DNA of 64,000 nt from Hypericum androsaemum (GCA_963995505.1 OZ023194.1:14008428-14072427), one strand, 5' to 3'; positions 11,659-24,193 are shown, counted from the stretch's first letter. Notes: generated from the letters alone by a model not told the origin. Numbers and translations: made by a program.

Positions 11659-13143
11659 ATGTCTCTTTTAACCTCGATCCAGCTCCGGCGTCTCCTCCAC
11701 CGTTGCCTCTCCTCTCCCTCTTCCCATTCTGCCCCTACCCATTTCCCCAAACTCCCATTCTCCACCCTTTCCGAAACCCTAAACCCTAACCCGGATCCCA
11801 TTGCCCAATCTCTCTCCAACGAGCTCCTCAAACCCGACGAAGCCGATCCCCTCCCTATCAACCAGAGGCTAAGCCTCCACTTCTCCCACCTGACCAGCCA
11901 GCTCACCCCTTCCTTGGTCCTCCAGGCGTTGAACCTCGCCCCCGAAGCGGGCCGGTCGGTGCTCGGGTTCCACCAGTGGCTTGTAAAGGCGGCCGCTTTC
12001 GATCAGACAGACGAGACGCTGTCATTTTTCGTGGACTACTTCGGGCGGAGGAAGGATTTCAAGGCCACCCACGAGCTCCTTCTTCAAGGTAAGGGTGTTT
12101 CCGGGCCTAAAACTTTGGAATGTGTGGTTGATAGGCTTGTTAGGGCGGGTAGGGCGACGCAGGTTGTGGGGTTTTTTGAGCGGATGGAGAGGGATTACGG
12201 GTTTAAGAGGGACAAGGAATCGCTTAGGTTGGTGGTTGGTAAGTTGTGTGAGAATGGGTACGCGAGTTATGCTGAGAAGATGGTGAAGAATTTGGCTGAT
12301 GAGATGTTCCCGGATGAGGTGATGTGTGATTTGTTGGTCAGAGGTTGGTGCGTTGATGGGAAGCTCGATGAGGCGAAGAGGTTGGCTGGGGAGATGTTGA
12401 GGGGCGGGTTTGAGATTGGTGCATCGGCGTACAATGCCATTCTTGATTGTGTTTGTCGGCTGTGTAGGGAGAAGGAACTGTTTAGGATGGATTCGGAGGT
12501 GGATAAGGTGTTGGTCGAGATGGATGTTAGGGGGGTCCCAAGAGATGTGGAGACCTTCAATGTTTTGATTGTCAACCTGTGCAAGATTAGGAGGACACAG
12601 GACGCGATGAGTCTGTTCTTTAGGATGGGTGAGTGGGGTTGTTATCCAAACGATACTACTTTTCTCACTCTGATTAGGAGCCTGTATCAGGCTGCAAGAA
12701 TTGGCGAAGGGGATGAGATGATTGATCGGATGAAGAGTGCCGGGTTTGGTGATAAGCTTGACAAGAAGGCTTACTATGGCTTCTTGAAGGTTTTGTGTGG
12801 CATAGAGAGGCTTGAGCATGCGATGAGCGTGTTTGAGATGATGAAAGCCGACGGGTGCCAACCTGGGGAGAAGACGTATGACTTGTTGATGGGGAAGTGG
12901 TGTGCTCGCAATCGTCTAGATAAAGCGAATGTGCTTTTCAATGAAGCTGTTGGCAAAGGGTTGCCACTGACGCCCAAAGAATATCCAGTGGATCCAAAGT
13001 TTTTGAAACAGCCAAAAGCTGTAAAGAAAGTCAAGAAGAGGGAGACGCTGCCCGAGAAGATGGTGAGGAAGAAGAGGCGTCTTAGGCAGATCAGACTGAG
13101 CTTTGTCAAAAAGCCGAAGAAAGGGAGGCGGATGTCTGCTTAG
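11659..13143 (+). CDS. PNM1: P-class pentatricopeptide repeat protein, PNM1-like
   Basis: Intronless frame of 494 residues, normal for PPR genes. The Ser/Arg/Leu-rich, acid-free N-terminus (MSLLTSIQLRRLLHRCLSSP) looks like a mitochondrial presequence. From about residue 145 to 430 there are tandem 35-residue helix-turn-helix units of P type (for example one beginning EVMCDLLVRGWCVDGKLDEA, another ETFNVLIVNLCKIRRTQDAM). No E, DYW or SMR domain follows. The C-terminus is strongly basic (KKVKKRE, RKKRRLRQ, KKPKKGRR), matching a nuclear localisation signal. A PPR protein with both a mitochondrial presequence and a C-terminal basic NLS fits Arabidopsis PNM1 (At5g60960 from memory), which binds mitochondrial RNA and is also nuclear. 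The next gene, CstF50, is also that gene's neighbour in Arabidopsis. P-class function is certain; the PNM1 assignment is likely. The genes converge tail to tail. Confidence 0.93.
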   Translation: MSLLTSIQLRRLLHRCLSSPSSHSAPTHFPKLPFSTLSETLNPNPDPIAQSLSNELLKPDEADPLPINQRLSLHFSHLTSQLTPSLVLQALNLAPEAGRSVLGFHQWLVKAAAFDQTDETLSFFVDYFGRRKDFKATHELLLQGKGVSGPKTLECVVDRLVRAGRATQVVGFFERMERDYGFKRDKESLRLVVGKLCENGYASYAEKMVKNLADEMFPDEVMCDLLVRGWCVDGKLDEAKRLAGEMLRGGFEIGASAYNAILDCVCRLCREKELFRMDSEVDKVLVEMDVRGVPRDVETFNVLIVNLCKIRRTQDAMSLFFRMGEWGCYPNDTTFLTLIRSLYQAARIGEGDEMIDRMKSAGFGDKLDKKAYYGFLKVLCGIERLEHAMSVFEMMKADGCQPGEKTYDLLMGKWCARNRLDKANVLFNEAVGKGLPLTPKEYPVDPKFLKQPKAVKKVKKRETLPEKMVRKKRRLRQIRLSFVKKPKKGRRMSA

Positions 13144-14182
13144 GTTTGCTCAGCTGGAATGACCTTCTGCCACATCTGGTTTTCTGCTTCTTGATCGCGG
13201 AAGCTCCTTCTGTTCCTTGCTATTTTGAGTTTATTATCCTCAGGAATAGAATAATTACGTTTGTGTAGACAAAGAAGTAAAAAGACCGAACCCAAATTCG
13301 TTTCTTCGATGGTTTTTACTCGTCTAAGTAATGGGTTTCAGTTGACATTCTTATGTCGTTAGTGTATCTTGAGATCTGGTACTGATTAATTAATTATTGA
13401 AATTATCTCATTTGCCAAATGCCAATCATATGAATTTTTTTATAAGTGTCACAAATTTGCTTACTAATTTTTTTAATGTTTGAGATTGGATACGGAGATT
13501 CTAACTCCTCCAAGATTTGTGATTTATTGTTGTCATCGAATGACCTCTGTGTCGTGGTACATTGGCAAAGTCAAAATTTGTGTTATCATCAGTCTAATTG
13601 ACTCCATTGAGGAGTGCAAACTTTAGTTTGATAGGGTTCGTTGAGGGGCGTGTTGAGATTATTGTAATTGTGAAAAATGAAAAATCTAAGATTTTGGATT
13701 TGCGGTGAGAATAGGATTTGGAGTCTTGGACTAGATTCGCAAAAAGTAGGGTGGATACCAGGTTTGGAGTTTAGGACTAGATTCAAATAATGGAGAAAAA
13801 AATTCTACTTACCAAAATAAAATAAAATAAAATGATGCTGCAATTTTTTCACTCTTTCAGAAACTATGGGAAGGAAATAAGAAGTTATTTCATGGCTTCC
13901 CCAGTAAATGAGTTGAACCACTGGATTGCTCTTCACAAAATGAAATTCAAATGAAAGCACCAGCTAGATCACTTAAATATATGTTAAATTGGATGGAGTA
14001 CCTTATCATATTATTAAGGGAACGTCACAAAATTGGATTTGAAACCTCCCTTTAAAGAACATCTGGGAGGGATCAATCTTTTATGACTAAGGTACAAAAA
14101 TGATGAAACTATTGAGACATTTTCTCAGGATTCCAACAATGAGTGTCGCCTCTAAGTTCTGACTAGATAGTATCCCAACAAC
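13144..14182. other. Intergenic between convergent PPR and CstF50 genes
   Basis: This holds the two 3' UTRs and AT-rich DNA. No gene or transposon signature was found. The short open frame at 13589-13786 (-) has no recognisable feature. Confidence 0.5.
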
Positions 14183-17100
14183 CTAGAGACTCCCCTTCCA
14201 GAACCTGATTGAACGATCAGTCCCGCAGGATACAAAGGCAGCCTCCGTCGGGGAGTGCTCTAGCCATCGGGGAGCACCGACATGGTTGGAAGGCCACCTA
14301 GCCACCTTTTCTGCCGTTAAAGCATCCCAGACAACGACCTGCATTCACCGGGAAGGGAATTAGTACCTGGACGATAACTGCATCGTTGACAAAGAATTTG
14401 AACAAACCTCGTTGTTGGGTTCGTCTATTGATAATACAAATTCTTCGGTATCGTTGAAAGTAGCCTGCACAAAGACAGTGGAGCGGTTGTCAATGTAGCA
14501 ATGAAATAAACAAAAATGACAGACAGGAACTAGGCGAAGAAGTTAGAAGTTATTCAACAGGTATACCAAATGCAGTAGCTAGTAACTGGTATCTTATTGC
14601 CATCAAGTGTCCCTTTAAATGGTACGAGTAAGACAAAGGAGAGGATCACAGCAAAATGGAAGTGGTCTTGGCCTACCGGACATCGCAGTTGAGTATGGGT
14701 AGCTCCAAGGTATTGCTTGACCAGTCTTCCACTACCAACCTCCCAAAGCTTAATAGTAGAATCTTTCCCGCTGGAAAGAACAAACCTGCAGAGTTGAACG
14801 GAAATAGTTACACAAAATCCATGCTGCCAAAACATTGCTTTCCAGCAAATGATATAAGAAGACAAATATGCAACGTTTGTTCATCTTCTTCAGAAGCAGT
14901 AATCTCACCAGTCTTAACACGTTAGACTCATTATTTGGGGGTGGGAAAGGGGTGATAGAGAGGGTGCACCAAGCGGTTCAGACGGAAAAACATGTATAAT
15001 GTTTTGGTTTTGATCCTTTGTCATATTAACTTTTTACAAGATAGCTTTGAACTGAATTTTTTTAGATAAGTGGAACTGAATTATGTAATATGTACAATAT
15101 GAGCATAACACCGAGTTCGTCTCAAGCCAATTGCAGAAGTTGTGCATAAGGGAGACCAGGTTACAACAAGCATAAAATATGCGAAAAAAGTAAAACTCCT
15201 AGGAACAAAACACAAGGGCAAAGGAATATACTTCCTCGCCAATTCACCATATCCTAGGCTTATCTGACGAATCCATGCTATAATACAGACACTATCTAGC
15301 CACTGCAAGCATCCAATAAAACAACAAGATTACACCTTCAAAATGAAGCAAGCACATAGGGCCAAATGAAGCAAGCATCCAATAAGACATGATAGCTGAT
15401 AAAGAGATATTTTCATGGACTACTATGACCATTGAGTGATGATTCAAACTTAACTTCAGAACAAGTGTATTTGTGTATGTTCCTACTAACGGGCATTCAT
15501 CAGAAAACTGTACCTCTGATCCTTAGTAAAGACCGCACTTATGGCCTCTGCAGTTCCATGCGCTCCAATTATGGACCTTGCACACACTGCAGTAACGCCG
15601 TCCCACAATCTAACAGCACCATCCTTAGACGCCGTTACATACATACCACCTGTTGATGAATATCTGACCTACAATCCAAAGTAATAGGAGACCCATATTA
15701 CCGCTCTTGAATTGAGCTAGCATAAACCGATGGGATTCTTGAAAATGCTAAGCGCTGACCATGCCTGATTTATAGCTCCATTGATGCTAATATCTGGAAC
15801 AGCAGATACATAACATTGAAAGGTATTGGCATCGTACAAGTGGGGAATCGGATGATCAGTTCCTGTCAACGGTAAGTTATAGTCTCATCAATGCAGTATC
15901 AAAACCAGGGTGAAACATGGCAAATCCAATGAAACAAACGCTTGAGGTACATAAAATCATTTTTGAAACAAAAAAGGGCAAATAACCTCATAAGCTTGTT
16001 CTTAAGTTTCAATCCACTCTATGGTCATAGTAGTCCACAAAATCATATATATCTTGTAATTTGCATTTCAAGCGTTATGCAATATTAAAAATACTTGCCT
16101 GCGAGAAGGAAGTCTCCTGATGGATGAAATGATACAGAACGCACATTGTGAGTGTCCTGTGTCATGATGTAATGAGTTCAGAGATATGCCTTTGCTTGCT
16201 GAAGACAGGCACAACATTGACAATGATTTGCTTGATTCTGTAGAAAGAGTAGAGAAAACGAACCTGGATAACTTTGGAGGCCCTCTTTGCTGATGCTTTA
16301 GAAAAATCGAAAAACCTGAAAACAATATGGGATGTCAAAATCTCAAGTGAAAATTGTGCATTGCAAGCATAATTGCATTCGCAGGAACTCTTTGGGTAAG
16401 CTGATTTTTTTCCCAACTGCGATACATCTGGGAACAGTGAGTGTGGAATCTAATCATCTGTTGCTGGAAATAAGATGCCTTACTTTATTGTATGGTCTTT
16501 GGCACCTGAGATAAGAATGGTATTGTGCGGATGAAAATCCAGATCGTTTATTGGCTGCAAACAATTGGGCAAAACATTAGAAGCACTGGGTGCCTTATTC
16601 TTCCTAATACATGGAAATAGAATGAAGAGTTTAACTGAGACTAAACCTTGATTTAAGTTTCCTGAATATCAGATAACAATATCAAGTTTGCCATAATTAT
16701 AATGAAAGAATGCAAAAGTAATTGATTTGTTGAGGAATGAAGATATTGAGTATCTATTTCATTGCTGAACCTTTTTTTCCTTAAATAACCTATTTCATTT
16801 CTGAACAAAACAGGACTGGTTGTGATTATTCCAAATTTTACGCTGAACATTGAAGGCGAGGACTCGTATGAATAATATGAGATTTGTCATGATATAGAGT
16901 CCTACTAATACAACTTCCATTTCTAAAGTCCTGAGAAGTGGCGATAAGATAGACAACGATTAGCATGAACAATGCAAAATACTTATGATCTTGGATCTTG
17001 GTCTGATCCTCAAAACCAATTCAGCATCTCTTTTGCAAGATAGTTGGACCTGTACAAATAGAATGTATTTAATAGATGATCATACTTGAATGTGGTCATA

Positions 17101-18827
17101 AAACGTTCGTATGACTGGTCTAACAGGCCCATCCCTTGCTTCCGGTACCATTGTTTGCTTGACTTTTGAAATCTGTTCCAGTTGAATATGGTTATTGCAA
17201 AGTCGATGGAAATATCATGCAAAGAAAGAGCCGAAGTACACAACAAATAATTCGTAGTACCTCGAAGAGCTTAATTGATGTGTCTGCACTTCCAGTGGCA
17301 ACATATCTTCCATCAGGACTAAACCTTGCACATCTGGCAACATTCTAGACAATTTCTCATATTAGTGCATGGACGAGACGAATTAGAATAAACTTAGTGG
17401 ACAAGAGAGAGAAAAATTCAACCAACTCTTTTTAATCAGCTCATACCTTATGCTCAGAAAGATGACGTGTTTCATGCTTCGGGAAACTTTTAGATGATCC
17501 TTTTGTGTCATGGGGGGCACTGATGAGACAAAGACGTAGATAATTAGGTCCCCTTTTCACACTACTATCTCCTCTCCCTTGACAGTAATCTCTTAATGAT
17601 CCTCGCAACCCAAATGTAAAGAACCAACACCATAATAACATTAACCTCTTTCAATATGGCTGTTATGCTCAACATCAGCTGAACATCCAACACGGCAATA
17701 GAAGTTCAAGATAAAGAAAAGAGCTCCAAACGAAAGAGGAGGCACGGTTGAGCTAAATGAATAACTTCATAACTGGAAGCAAGCCAAAAGAGCAGATCAG
17801 AAGGAAATAATTTGCCTGAAATCAACAGAAGTTGCTCGGGGAGCTGGTTTTGAGCCATATCCGGGTGATATAAATGTGCCCATATCATAAGATGGAAGTG
17901 AGCCAACACCTCTTAAAGTCTCTTCCTTTTCCATGGAAATACCCTATTGAAATTTCAGCACAAAAGGGGAAAAACATTCCCTCTATCAGACAATATACAT
18001 TGCAAGTCGATGAGCAAAGACAATTACCTTCGGAACAGAAATTCAAAGTAACAACCTTTGCAAACAGCTCGAGCAGCTTATTGGGAGGGGCCTCAACATT
18101 CAACGGGGTCATGGTGGCTGAGGCAACAGCACTTGCTGCCTACACACACAGCCATTACAACCCATCAAACAACCCCAATAAGTCACCAAAAATCACAGCA
18201 ACCATCCATCAAACATGACACTCCTCTTCAATCCTCTCTTCAAGGAACCCAACAAACTCATGGCAACCCGAACAGGAAACCAAGGAGCATACAAAATTCT
18301 GAGCCAGCTAGAGCTAAAACTAGGAGGTCATGACCAAAACAGGTTAAAGACGGGAACTTGCAATAAGTCACGCAAATCACAGCAACAACCGATCAGTGAA
18401 AGAACCCAACAAAACTGTGGCAACTCTATACGAACCCAAAAAGGCACACAAATTTAACGAGAAACCCTGTTAGAATCTCCGTACCCAACCCAAACCTTGA
18501 GGCAATGGGTAGGTGGATTTTCGACGCCCATCACTCTTGCACAAAGCAAAGTGGGATTTTCGACATGCCCCCTCATACGAAATCCATCAGGACGAAGTTT
18601 ACACGGGTTTGCACTTAAGCGGATCAAAACCCTTATGTGGGCATGGCCAAAACAAGTCAAAGATGGGAACTTTATTCTAGGGGAAACATAAAGATGAGAG
18701 ATTTAATTAGAATTGAGGTTGAGCTTGCCTGGGTGAGGTTGTTGTCCCGAAGGTGAGCAACGATTAGGGCATTGAGCTGGCGCTGGAGCTTCGCCTCTTC
18801 CAACCTTTTCTCCGAGATTCTCTCCAT
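14183..18827 (-). CDS. CSTF50: Cleavage stimulation factor 50-kDa subunit (CstF50), WD40 protein
   Basis: Fourteen coding exons on the minus strand join in frame to 436 residues (Arabidopsis about 429): 18827-18729, 18139-18056, 17943-17816, 17519-17447, 17344-17261, 17172-17086, 16554-16484, 16315-16264, 16156-16099, 15862-15765, 15668-15514, 14785-14677, 14464-14408, 14338-14183. Seen: an N-terminal helical homodimerisation region (LQRQLNALIVAHLRDNNLTQ), the conserved TMTPLNVEAPPNKLLEL, then WD40 units including SPDGRYVATGSADTSIKLFE, ISGAKDHTIKFFDFSK, TASKDGAVRLWDG, SSGKDSTIKLWEVGSGRLVK and the terminal CGTDRSIRFWK. Known role: nuclear 3'-end processing of pre-mRNA, bridging the CstF77/CstF64 complex and other regulators. 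Oddity: introns 1, 3, 9 and 10 fit only with GC donors (18728, 17815, 16098, 15764); the other nine are GT-AG. Intron 1 contains a TRIM relic. The start is the ATG at 18827, just ahead of the conserved N-terminal helix. Confidence 0.95.
18468..18565 (-). mobile_element. TRIM terminal-repeat relic in CstF50 intron 1
   Basis: A 98-bp block starting TGTTAGAATCTCCG and ending TTTTCGACA matches the terminal repeat of the complete TRIM element at 57321-57662. The adjoining gccccctcatacgaaatcc corresponds to its internal region. No second terminal repeat follows, so it is a partial copy. Two similar 28-base stretches (about 18329-18358 and 18643-18671, caaaac...gggaactt) flank it. Confidence 0.7.
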
Positions 18828-19367
18828 TACCTTGTCTTGTCCTCCTGTCTGCCTCGGTTCTTTGTTCCTTCTACAACGGCTCCCTTTCGTTTTATTCTCA
18901 GTTCAGTGGGAAATTTTATTTTTGAGAATTAGATATTTTTATAGATTGGTTTCGTCTTTATGTTAAGTGAGTCTCTAAAATTTATATTCTCGGACATATT
19001 ATATTTTAGTGATGATTTTTTTATTAATAATGTTTTTTATATTAAACTATTCGTCATTCTAACTTTTTTAAAATTATTTCTACGTTAAATAAATCCCGTC
19101 TTTGCAGAAATGAACCAACTTGAAATACCGAATGAACTATTCGCAATTAGTGAAATATGCAAATCTTGGAAAATATTACTCAATTGTAATCATATGTTGA
19201 TTGTTTTACAGTCCTTTGACAAGAACATGCGTCTCTGTCTACTTGCACTCTTGGCTATCCCCTAACAAGACACATACTAAATGGTTTGCCATTTGAAGCT
19301 CACCCCAAGTTTGTCTATCCTCCTCTTGTACTAAAAAAGTATGCATAATGAGATCGACCTTTGATGT
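18828..19367. other. CstF50 upstream region and COBL4 3' flank
   Basis: A 540-bp gap between two minus-strand genes. The CstF50-proximal 100 bases are C/T-rich on the plus strand. No TATA box was evident, which would suit a housekeeping gene. The rest is AT-rich. Confidence 0.5.
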
Positions 19368-21077
19368 TCACAAAATGGAGACAAGGGTTATGAGCAATGA
19401 GGCTGCAATGATCAGAACACCACCAGATTCTGTTGCATATGCAGAATTCGGCAGATAAGGGTACTGTTCGGGTAAAGGCATCTGGCACTCGTCGCCATTG
19501 AAGTACACCTTCCTTGGGAATGCCCATCCTTGTCTGAACGTGAAGGTGTTCTTGTCCTTCTGAAGAAGCACCTCGGATTGGACGTTTCCAAAGGGGCCAG
19601 CTTCCATCAGAAGATCGTTGTAGAACTTCGTCCCGTAGAACATACCGGTGTCATTGACTGCTTCGTATGGAACAAGCGGCTTGTAGTCGAAGCTAAAGAC
19701 TTCGGTCACATTGTTCAGATTCGGGTGCTGGACCACCAGAGTCCACTGCGTGTAGTTCATTCGATAGTTGAAGTTGGTGATGGCGATCTTCGCGCGCCAG
19801 TACTCCTTGTAGTTGACCTTCACGTGCCAGTGCACTCGGACGGGGCACATATGATGAGTGCATTGTAGCAGCGGTGTGTTGTCCTTCTTCGGAGTGTTTA
19901 TTCCTTTCCTCTGAGACTCCTTCGAGTTACTCCTGCAGAATGTTTCCGTTGTGTTTCAGGTTAAACGGTTTAACTAATCGCCTTGTGTCGTCGAATTGCC
20001 AATCCAATTCCATGACTTACGTGATACAGCTGTTCTTCCTCTGACAACCACAGGCACAGGATGCACAAGGGGTGATGGTCTCATTGTAGAAGGACGAGAA
20101 GGAGACACAGCAGCTCGGGTTTTTGGAGGCGAGGAACTGCGAGTAAGTGCACGTCACGTTCCAAGTCACTGCATAACATGGCATAACAGGTGAGTCTACT
20201 TCCAATTTCACCTATTGTCAACATGAAACATGTAGAAGAGAGTAGCATACTGAGTGCCTGGGTCTTTCGACGACGATCCGAAGTGAGGAAGACAGTGGAT
20301 GGGACTACTTTTGCAGGGCCACATGTGTAGCCTGGTCCTGGACCAAGCAAAGTGAAATTCTTGGGCAACTTCACTGTCTTATTCGAGGTGCCAGCAAGTC
20401 CGACGCTGACCTGAAACGCTGAGACCGAATCCACGGGATCCTGGCCCCAGGCTGCGAGTACACCACCCTTGCAGCAATTCGAGAACTGCTGGTTGTAGGG
20501 GACTCCAGGGAGCAAGTCCACAACCACTGGAGTCTTCTTACAGCAATGTGGTGTGTTTCCCTTGAACTTCGAGCAGTCGCCTTGTTCTGTCGTTTGAGCT
20601 CCTACCATTGACCATATCACCTCTTTCTTAGCCCATGACCAACCTAGAGTCCAGCCAGGGCTTATTATGTGCCGGAACATTTGGAAGTTGCTCATGGTTA
20701 CTGTTGCCTGCAAGTAAACATGCAAGGTGTTACTAGTTAGTCACCCTTTGTAGTCCTGCTCGGCTCGAATTTGTAACCAAAGAGATGATACCTACCACAT
20801 AACCATCTGGAGTCCAAGACATAACATCCCATTTGATAGTTATGTTCCCGTTCGGATCCAACGGATCGTACGCAGCTATAACAATCACGAAATACAACGT
20901 GTTACAACCAAACTGCTGTCATTATTTATGCAGCATGGCATGAACAGACTTACCTGCATGAGGAACCATCAGGAAAGCTGCTGCAGCAAAGATAGCCAAC
21001 CTCAATCGAGCGCGATTCCATTGGCAACGGTGGTGGTTTTCATCCCGGAACGCGCTGGCAGAGATTTCCAACCCCAT
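19368..21077 (-). CDS. COBL4: COBRA-like GPI-anchored wall protein, COBL4/IRX6-like
   Basis: Five GT-AG exons (21077-20954, 20875-20796, 20707-20251, 20168-20021, 19932-19368) encode 457 residues, the usual size for short COBRA proteins. Seen: a hydrophobic secretion signal ending near residue 41 (LRLAIFAAAAFLMVPHA), the COBRA domain opening AYDPLDPNGNITIKWD, the Cys-rich CCVS motif at 240-243, several N-glycosylation sequons, and a hydrophobic C-terminal tail (about 438-457) expected to be replaced by a GPI anchor. Known of the family: plasma-membrane/apoplastic proteins needed for cellulose orientation and assembly. GPGPGYTCGPAK, NTPKKDNTPLLQCTHHMCPV and GMFYGTKFYNDLLMEAG read like COBL4/IRX6, the secondary-wall member, rather than COB. 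The ATG at 21077 gives about 25 residues before the signal's hydrophobic core, longer than typical, so the true start could differ. It lies 541 bp upstream of CstF50 on the same strand. Confidence 0.95.
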
Positions 21078-21723
21078 TTGGAAGAAGAGACAAACCAGCA
21101 GCTACTCTAGTTGGTGCAATGAGATTGCTGTACCTTTAAGAAGTGGAAGGGAGGACAATGCACCAACATGAAAAAAGAAGAACTGTCACAAAGATGTCTC
21201 ACCTAATGGTTGTTACTTGGATTGGACACCTCTTTTAACATGTCAGAGACCATATATCAACTTTTTAATATATCTATGGTTTGTCCACCAAGGTTCCTGC
21301 ATCTTTAAGTAACATTTTGGCATGAAAATGATGGCCAGTGGCTCCAACTTTTGATCACAACTTCCCATCTGTCCTTTTTTATCAAACTTTCTTGTAAGCT
21401 TGACTCCTTTTTAAAGCAAAGCCATCACCTTCCATACTTACCACTAAACCAGCCCTCAATTAACAACCACCATACTCTTTTGGTTTAGTCTTTTTTAGAC
21501 TTTTTTTTGCCGTTGATCTTCTAGACTTATGTAGTATTTAACAAAATTCAAATTTCTTATTACCGAACCATCCGGAGTTTAGATTCTTGAAAAATACTTA
21601 AATAGTGTCCCACCTCTTAATGATGTTTTTGGTAATATCTAGAAGAAAGATTGATATTTTATTTATGGATTCATACCGGAAGCCTACGTAAAAACAAAGA
21701 TCTTTTGTTTGTTCCGATTAACC
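21078..21723 (-). promoter_or_regulatory. COBL4 upstream region
   Basis: A 645-bp AT-rich stretch between the COBL4 start and the tandem duplication. It should hold the promoter. I see no clear TATA box at standard spacing, and no other gene. Several ACCAA-type sequences occur, but they are too short to call as secondary-wall MYB sites. Confidence 0.35.
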
Positions 21724-24193
21724 AAGTGGGTGGGGTTCCTCATGCACCAATGTGGGATTAGCAAACTTCAGGCAGACCATTGATAAAGCCCAGACCAAAC
21801 CCAACCCTCAAGCCCAGCCCAGGCTCCCAAACTCAACCCAGCCCCAAAGCCAAATATATCCCATGCCCCCATGCCCCCACGTCCAGCCCGAATGTGGGCT
21901 CACGGCGTGGTTCAATCTTCGAAATTTTTTCATTCTTTTATCATTTTCCCTTGGTTGGAATTTTTTTATCCCAATAAGAAAAGTTTGATATCTTAAAAAA
22001 AATAAGTAATTTGACCGTAAAATACATGAGAGTGATAATAAAATATGCTAAAAAATATTTGCATTGGTTTGTACGCAAAATATACTGATGGAATCAATGC
22101 AAGGTGAGTAGGATGGTAACGGGGTCGGTGGGTCAATTCTCACCCTTTGCGGAAATGGCAAAACTTTGCTTGGGAGGAGAACAAAATCCAATACTATCTA
22201 GAGCCCCGGGGTTTAGGCCAACTCGGCTAAATTTTATTTACCAAAAAAAAAATACACTAATGGAGGATTTTGAGTGAAATTACCGATTGGGGAATTCGGG
22301 AATTGATGGTGCAGTCAATTAGAAGGTAAAGTTGGAATCTGGATCTTTTGGTGGGAGATGGAGGGGAACAGAAAGAAGAGTAGGTGGGAGGTAAGAGAGA
22401 GGGAGTGGATTTTTTTAGGAAGAAGATGGTGTTTTAGAAAAATATTAATAAAGTTGAAATTATTTTGAAGTTTGCCTTCAAGACAAGTCAACACTAATGG
22501 GGTAAATTTTTTGCCCAATTGGCGTGACACTGCCACGCACGCATCAAAACGACATAATTTTGATTTTGGGCAGGGAGAGTTGCCTGTGAGGTCATGTTGA
22601 AACATTGGAGCATGTTTAAGAAGTTTTTTACCACATGATGATAAATATCAAACGGCCAAATAACCGTGAAGTTTTTTCTATTATTTATCCATATGGTTTT
22701 GTTTTACCCTCTTTCTTACATATTTAAGATGATGCAGATTATAACGACAATGTCATGTTGCATCTGAGAAAATGTAAAATAACAGTATTAATTAATTAAT
22801 TTGTATTCATTCTGGCATAACAGTTAGTTAGGATGTAACCAGCAAACCATACAGCCATAGAAATTATTTGGTTCTTGGAGTCAGGTAAAAGCACGTGAAA
22901 GAGTTTCCATAGGTAGAATCTTGTCGGTCAATTGTTTTGCAGAACGATATCATTAATAAATTTAGAATTAATTAATGGCATTCTATTTAATAATTTAATT
23001 ATTTGTACTGTAATCCTTCCATTTTGTGAGGAATGTATTTTTTAACTAAGTAGGAACCTTTATTAATAAAGAGAAGAAAATGTTACAGAAGGAGATGAGA
23101 AAAGAGAAAAATAAAAATAAAAAGCTTAAAAATTTGAAGTCCTGAATTGGCAACTAAACTAGCTAACTCGCTGCCATAATTAGTATCCAACTCAAGCTAA
23201 TCCACCCGGGGATAGACTAGAGTTGTATGCTACCGTATCTAGTGACTAACACCTCTGATCATAGATGTTGCGTTGAGATCCGAAGAAGGCATGTTGTGGG
23301 ACGGAGCAGCCTCTAACGGAGCAAGCTGCCCATGTTGCTTGGATGCCAGTGAACCGGAGGCAACTGCCATAACAGATGAGAGCGTAAAGAATGTGGATGT
23401 CGTACTTCCAACTCGTGCATCCCCTATCTCCGTCATCAAAGCCAAGAAAAGGCTCAAACCTCCCACGAACGATACCATGGTTTTCATGTCTCCATGGAAC
23501 AGTGCCTAAAAAAGGTGACCAAACCAGGAGGGTAGAGATCCATAGATTCGACGAGGGAGGAAAAAATGCCAGCCTGGAGAACTCTTTGATCTGAGATATC
23601 GATCCCCACTGGAAGAAAAAATAACCTTAGCCTCGGGACTAGGTTGAAGGGACAACGAATTCAGAAACGTGTCAATCCCGATCTGAAATCCGACCCATAC
23701 ATCACCAGTCTGCAATATCAAAGCCAAGATACGACTAATACCTCCACCAGACGAAACCACGCCCTCCATTTCTCCAAGGTACATCGCCTGAAAAGAGTGA
23801 CCGAACTCAGAGGGTAGAGATCCGTAGACACGACATGGAAGGAAAAAGAGGGCAGCCTGAGGAGCACTTTGACCCGAGACAAAAATCCCCATCGGAACGG
23901 TGGAAGAGAATGGCGTTGACTGCATAAGAGCACTGCTAGACAACCTTGCTGGAACCGCCTTTGGAATCACAGGAATGATTATGGGAAGGGCGTTTGACAA
24001 AATCATAGTCGAGGGGCTAGGTTGGTGGAGCAATAGAATCATAATCGGGCCATCCCCGATCAGATTCAAGTGGCACAACTGCACAGAGAAGAGCGCCGTC
24101 CTCTCTAGAGCCTGTGGGTGCCCCGTCATGGTCACCGGTAGCGAGGCAAGCCACCGGCAGTGCTGGAAAGGGGTGGGAGATTTGGTCCCCTCA
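21724..24193. repeat. 2.47-kb tandem duplication, copy A
   Basis: This block repeats almost in full immediately downstream (24194-26601) at an offset of 2470 bases. Both start aagtgggtgg.cttcctcatg. Landmarks in order: a caccaatgtgggattagc opening, a block ending in a poly-A run after ggtttaggccaactcg (about 22205-22255), AT-rich DNA, an AATAAA-containing stretch on the minus strand (about 23060), and a GC-richer part (23240-24190). The last part has an internal repeat of about 240 bp (around 23490-23620 and 23740-23920). Minus-strand frames here (for example 23506-24234) break at different places in the two copies, so I do not call a gene. No known protein family is recognised. Confidence 0.9.

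Noticed and set aside
12022..12861. Long minus-strand frame of 279 residues inside the PPR gene
   Set aside because: Shadow of the coding strand; no motif, and the plus strand has clear PPR repeats.
19368..21077. Naming the COBRA-like gene COB on position alone
   Set aside because: Sequence motifs read as COBL4/IRX6; position supports only the family.
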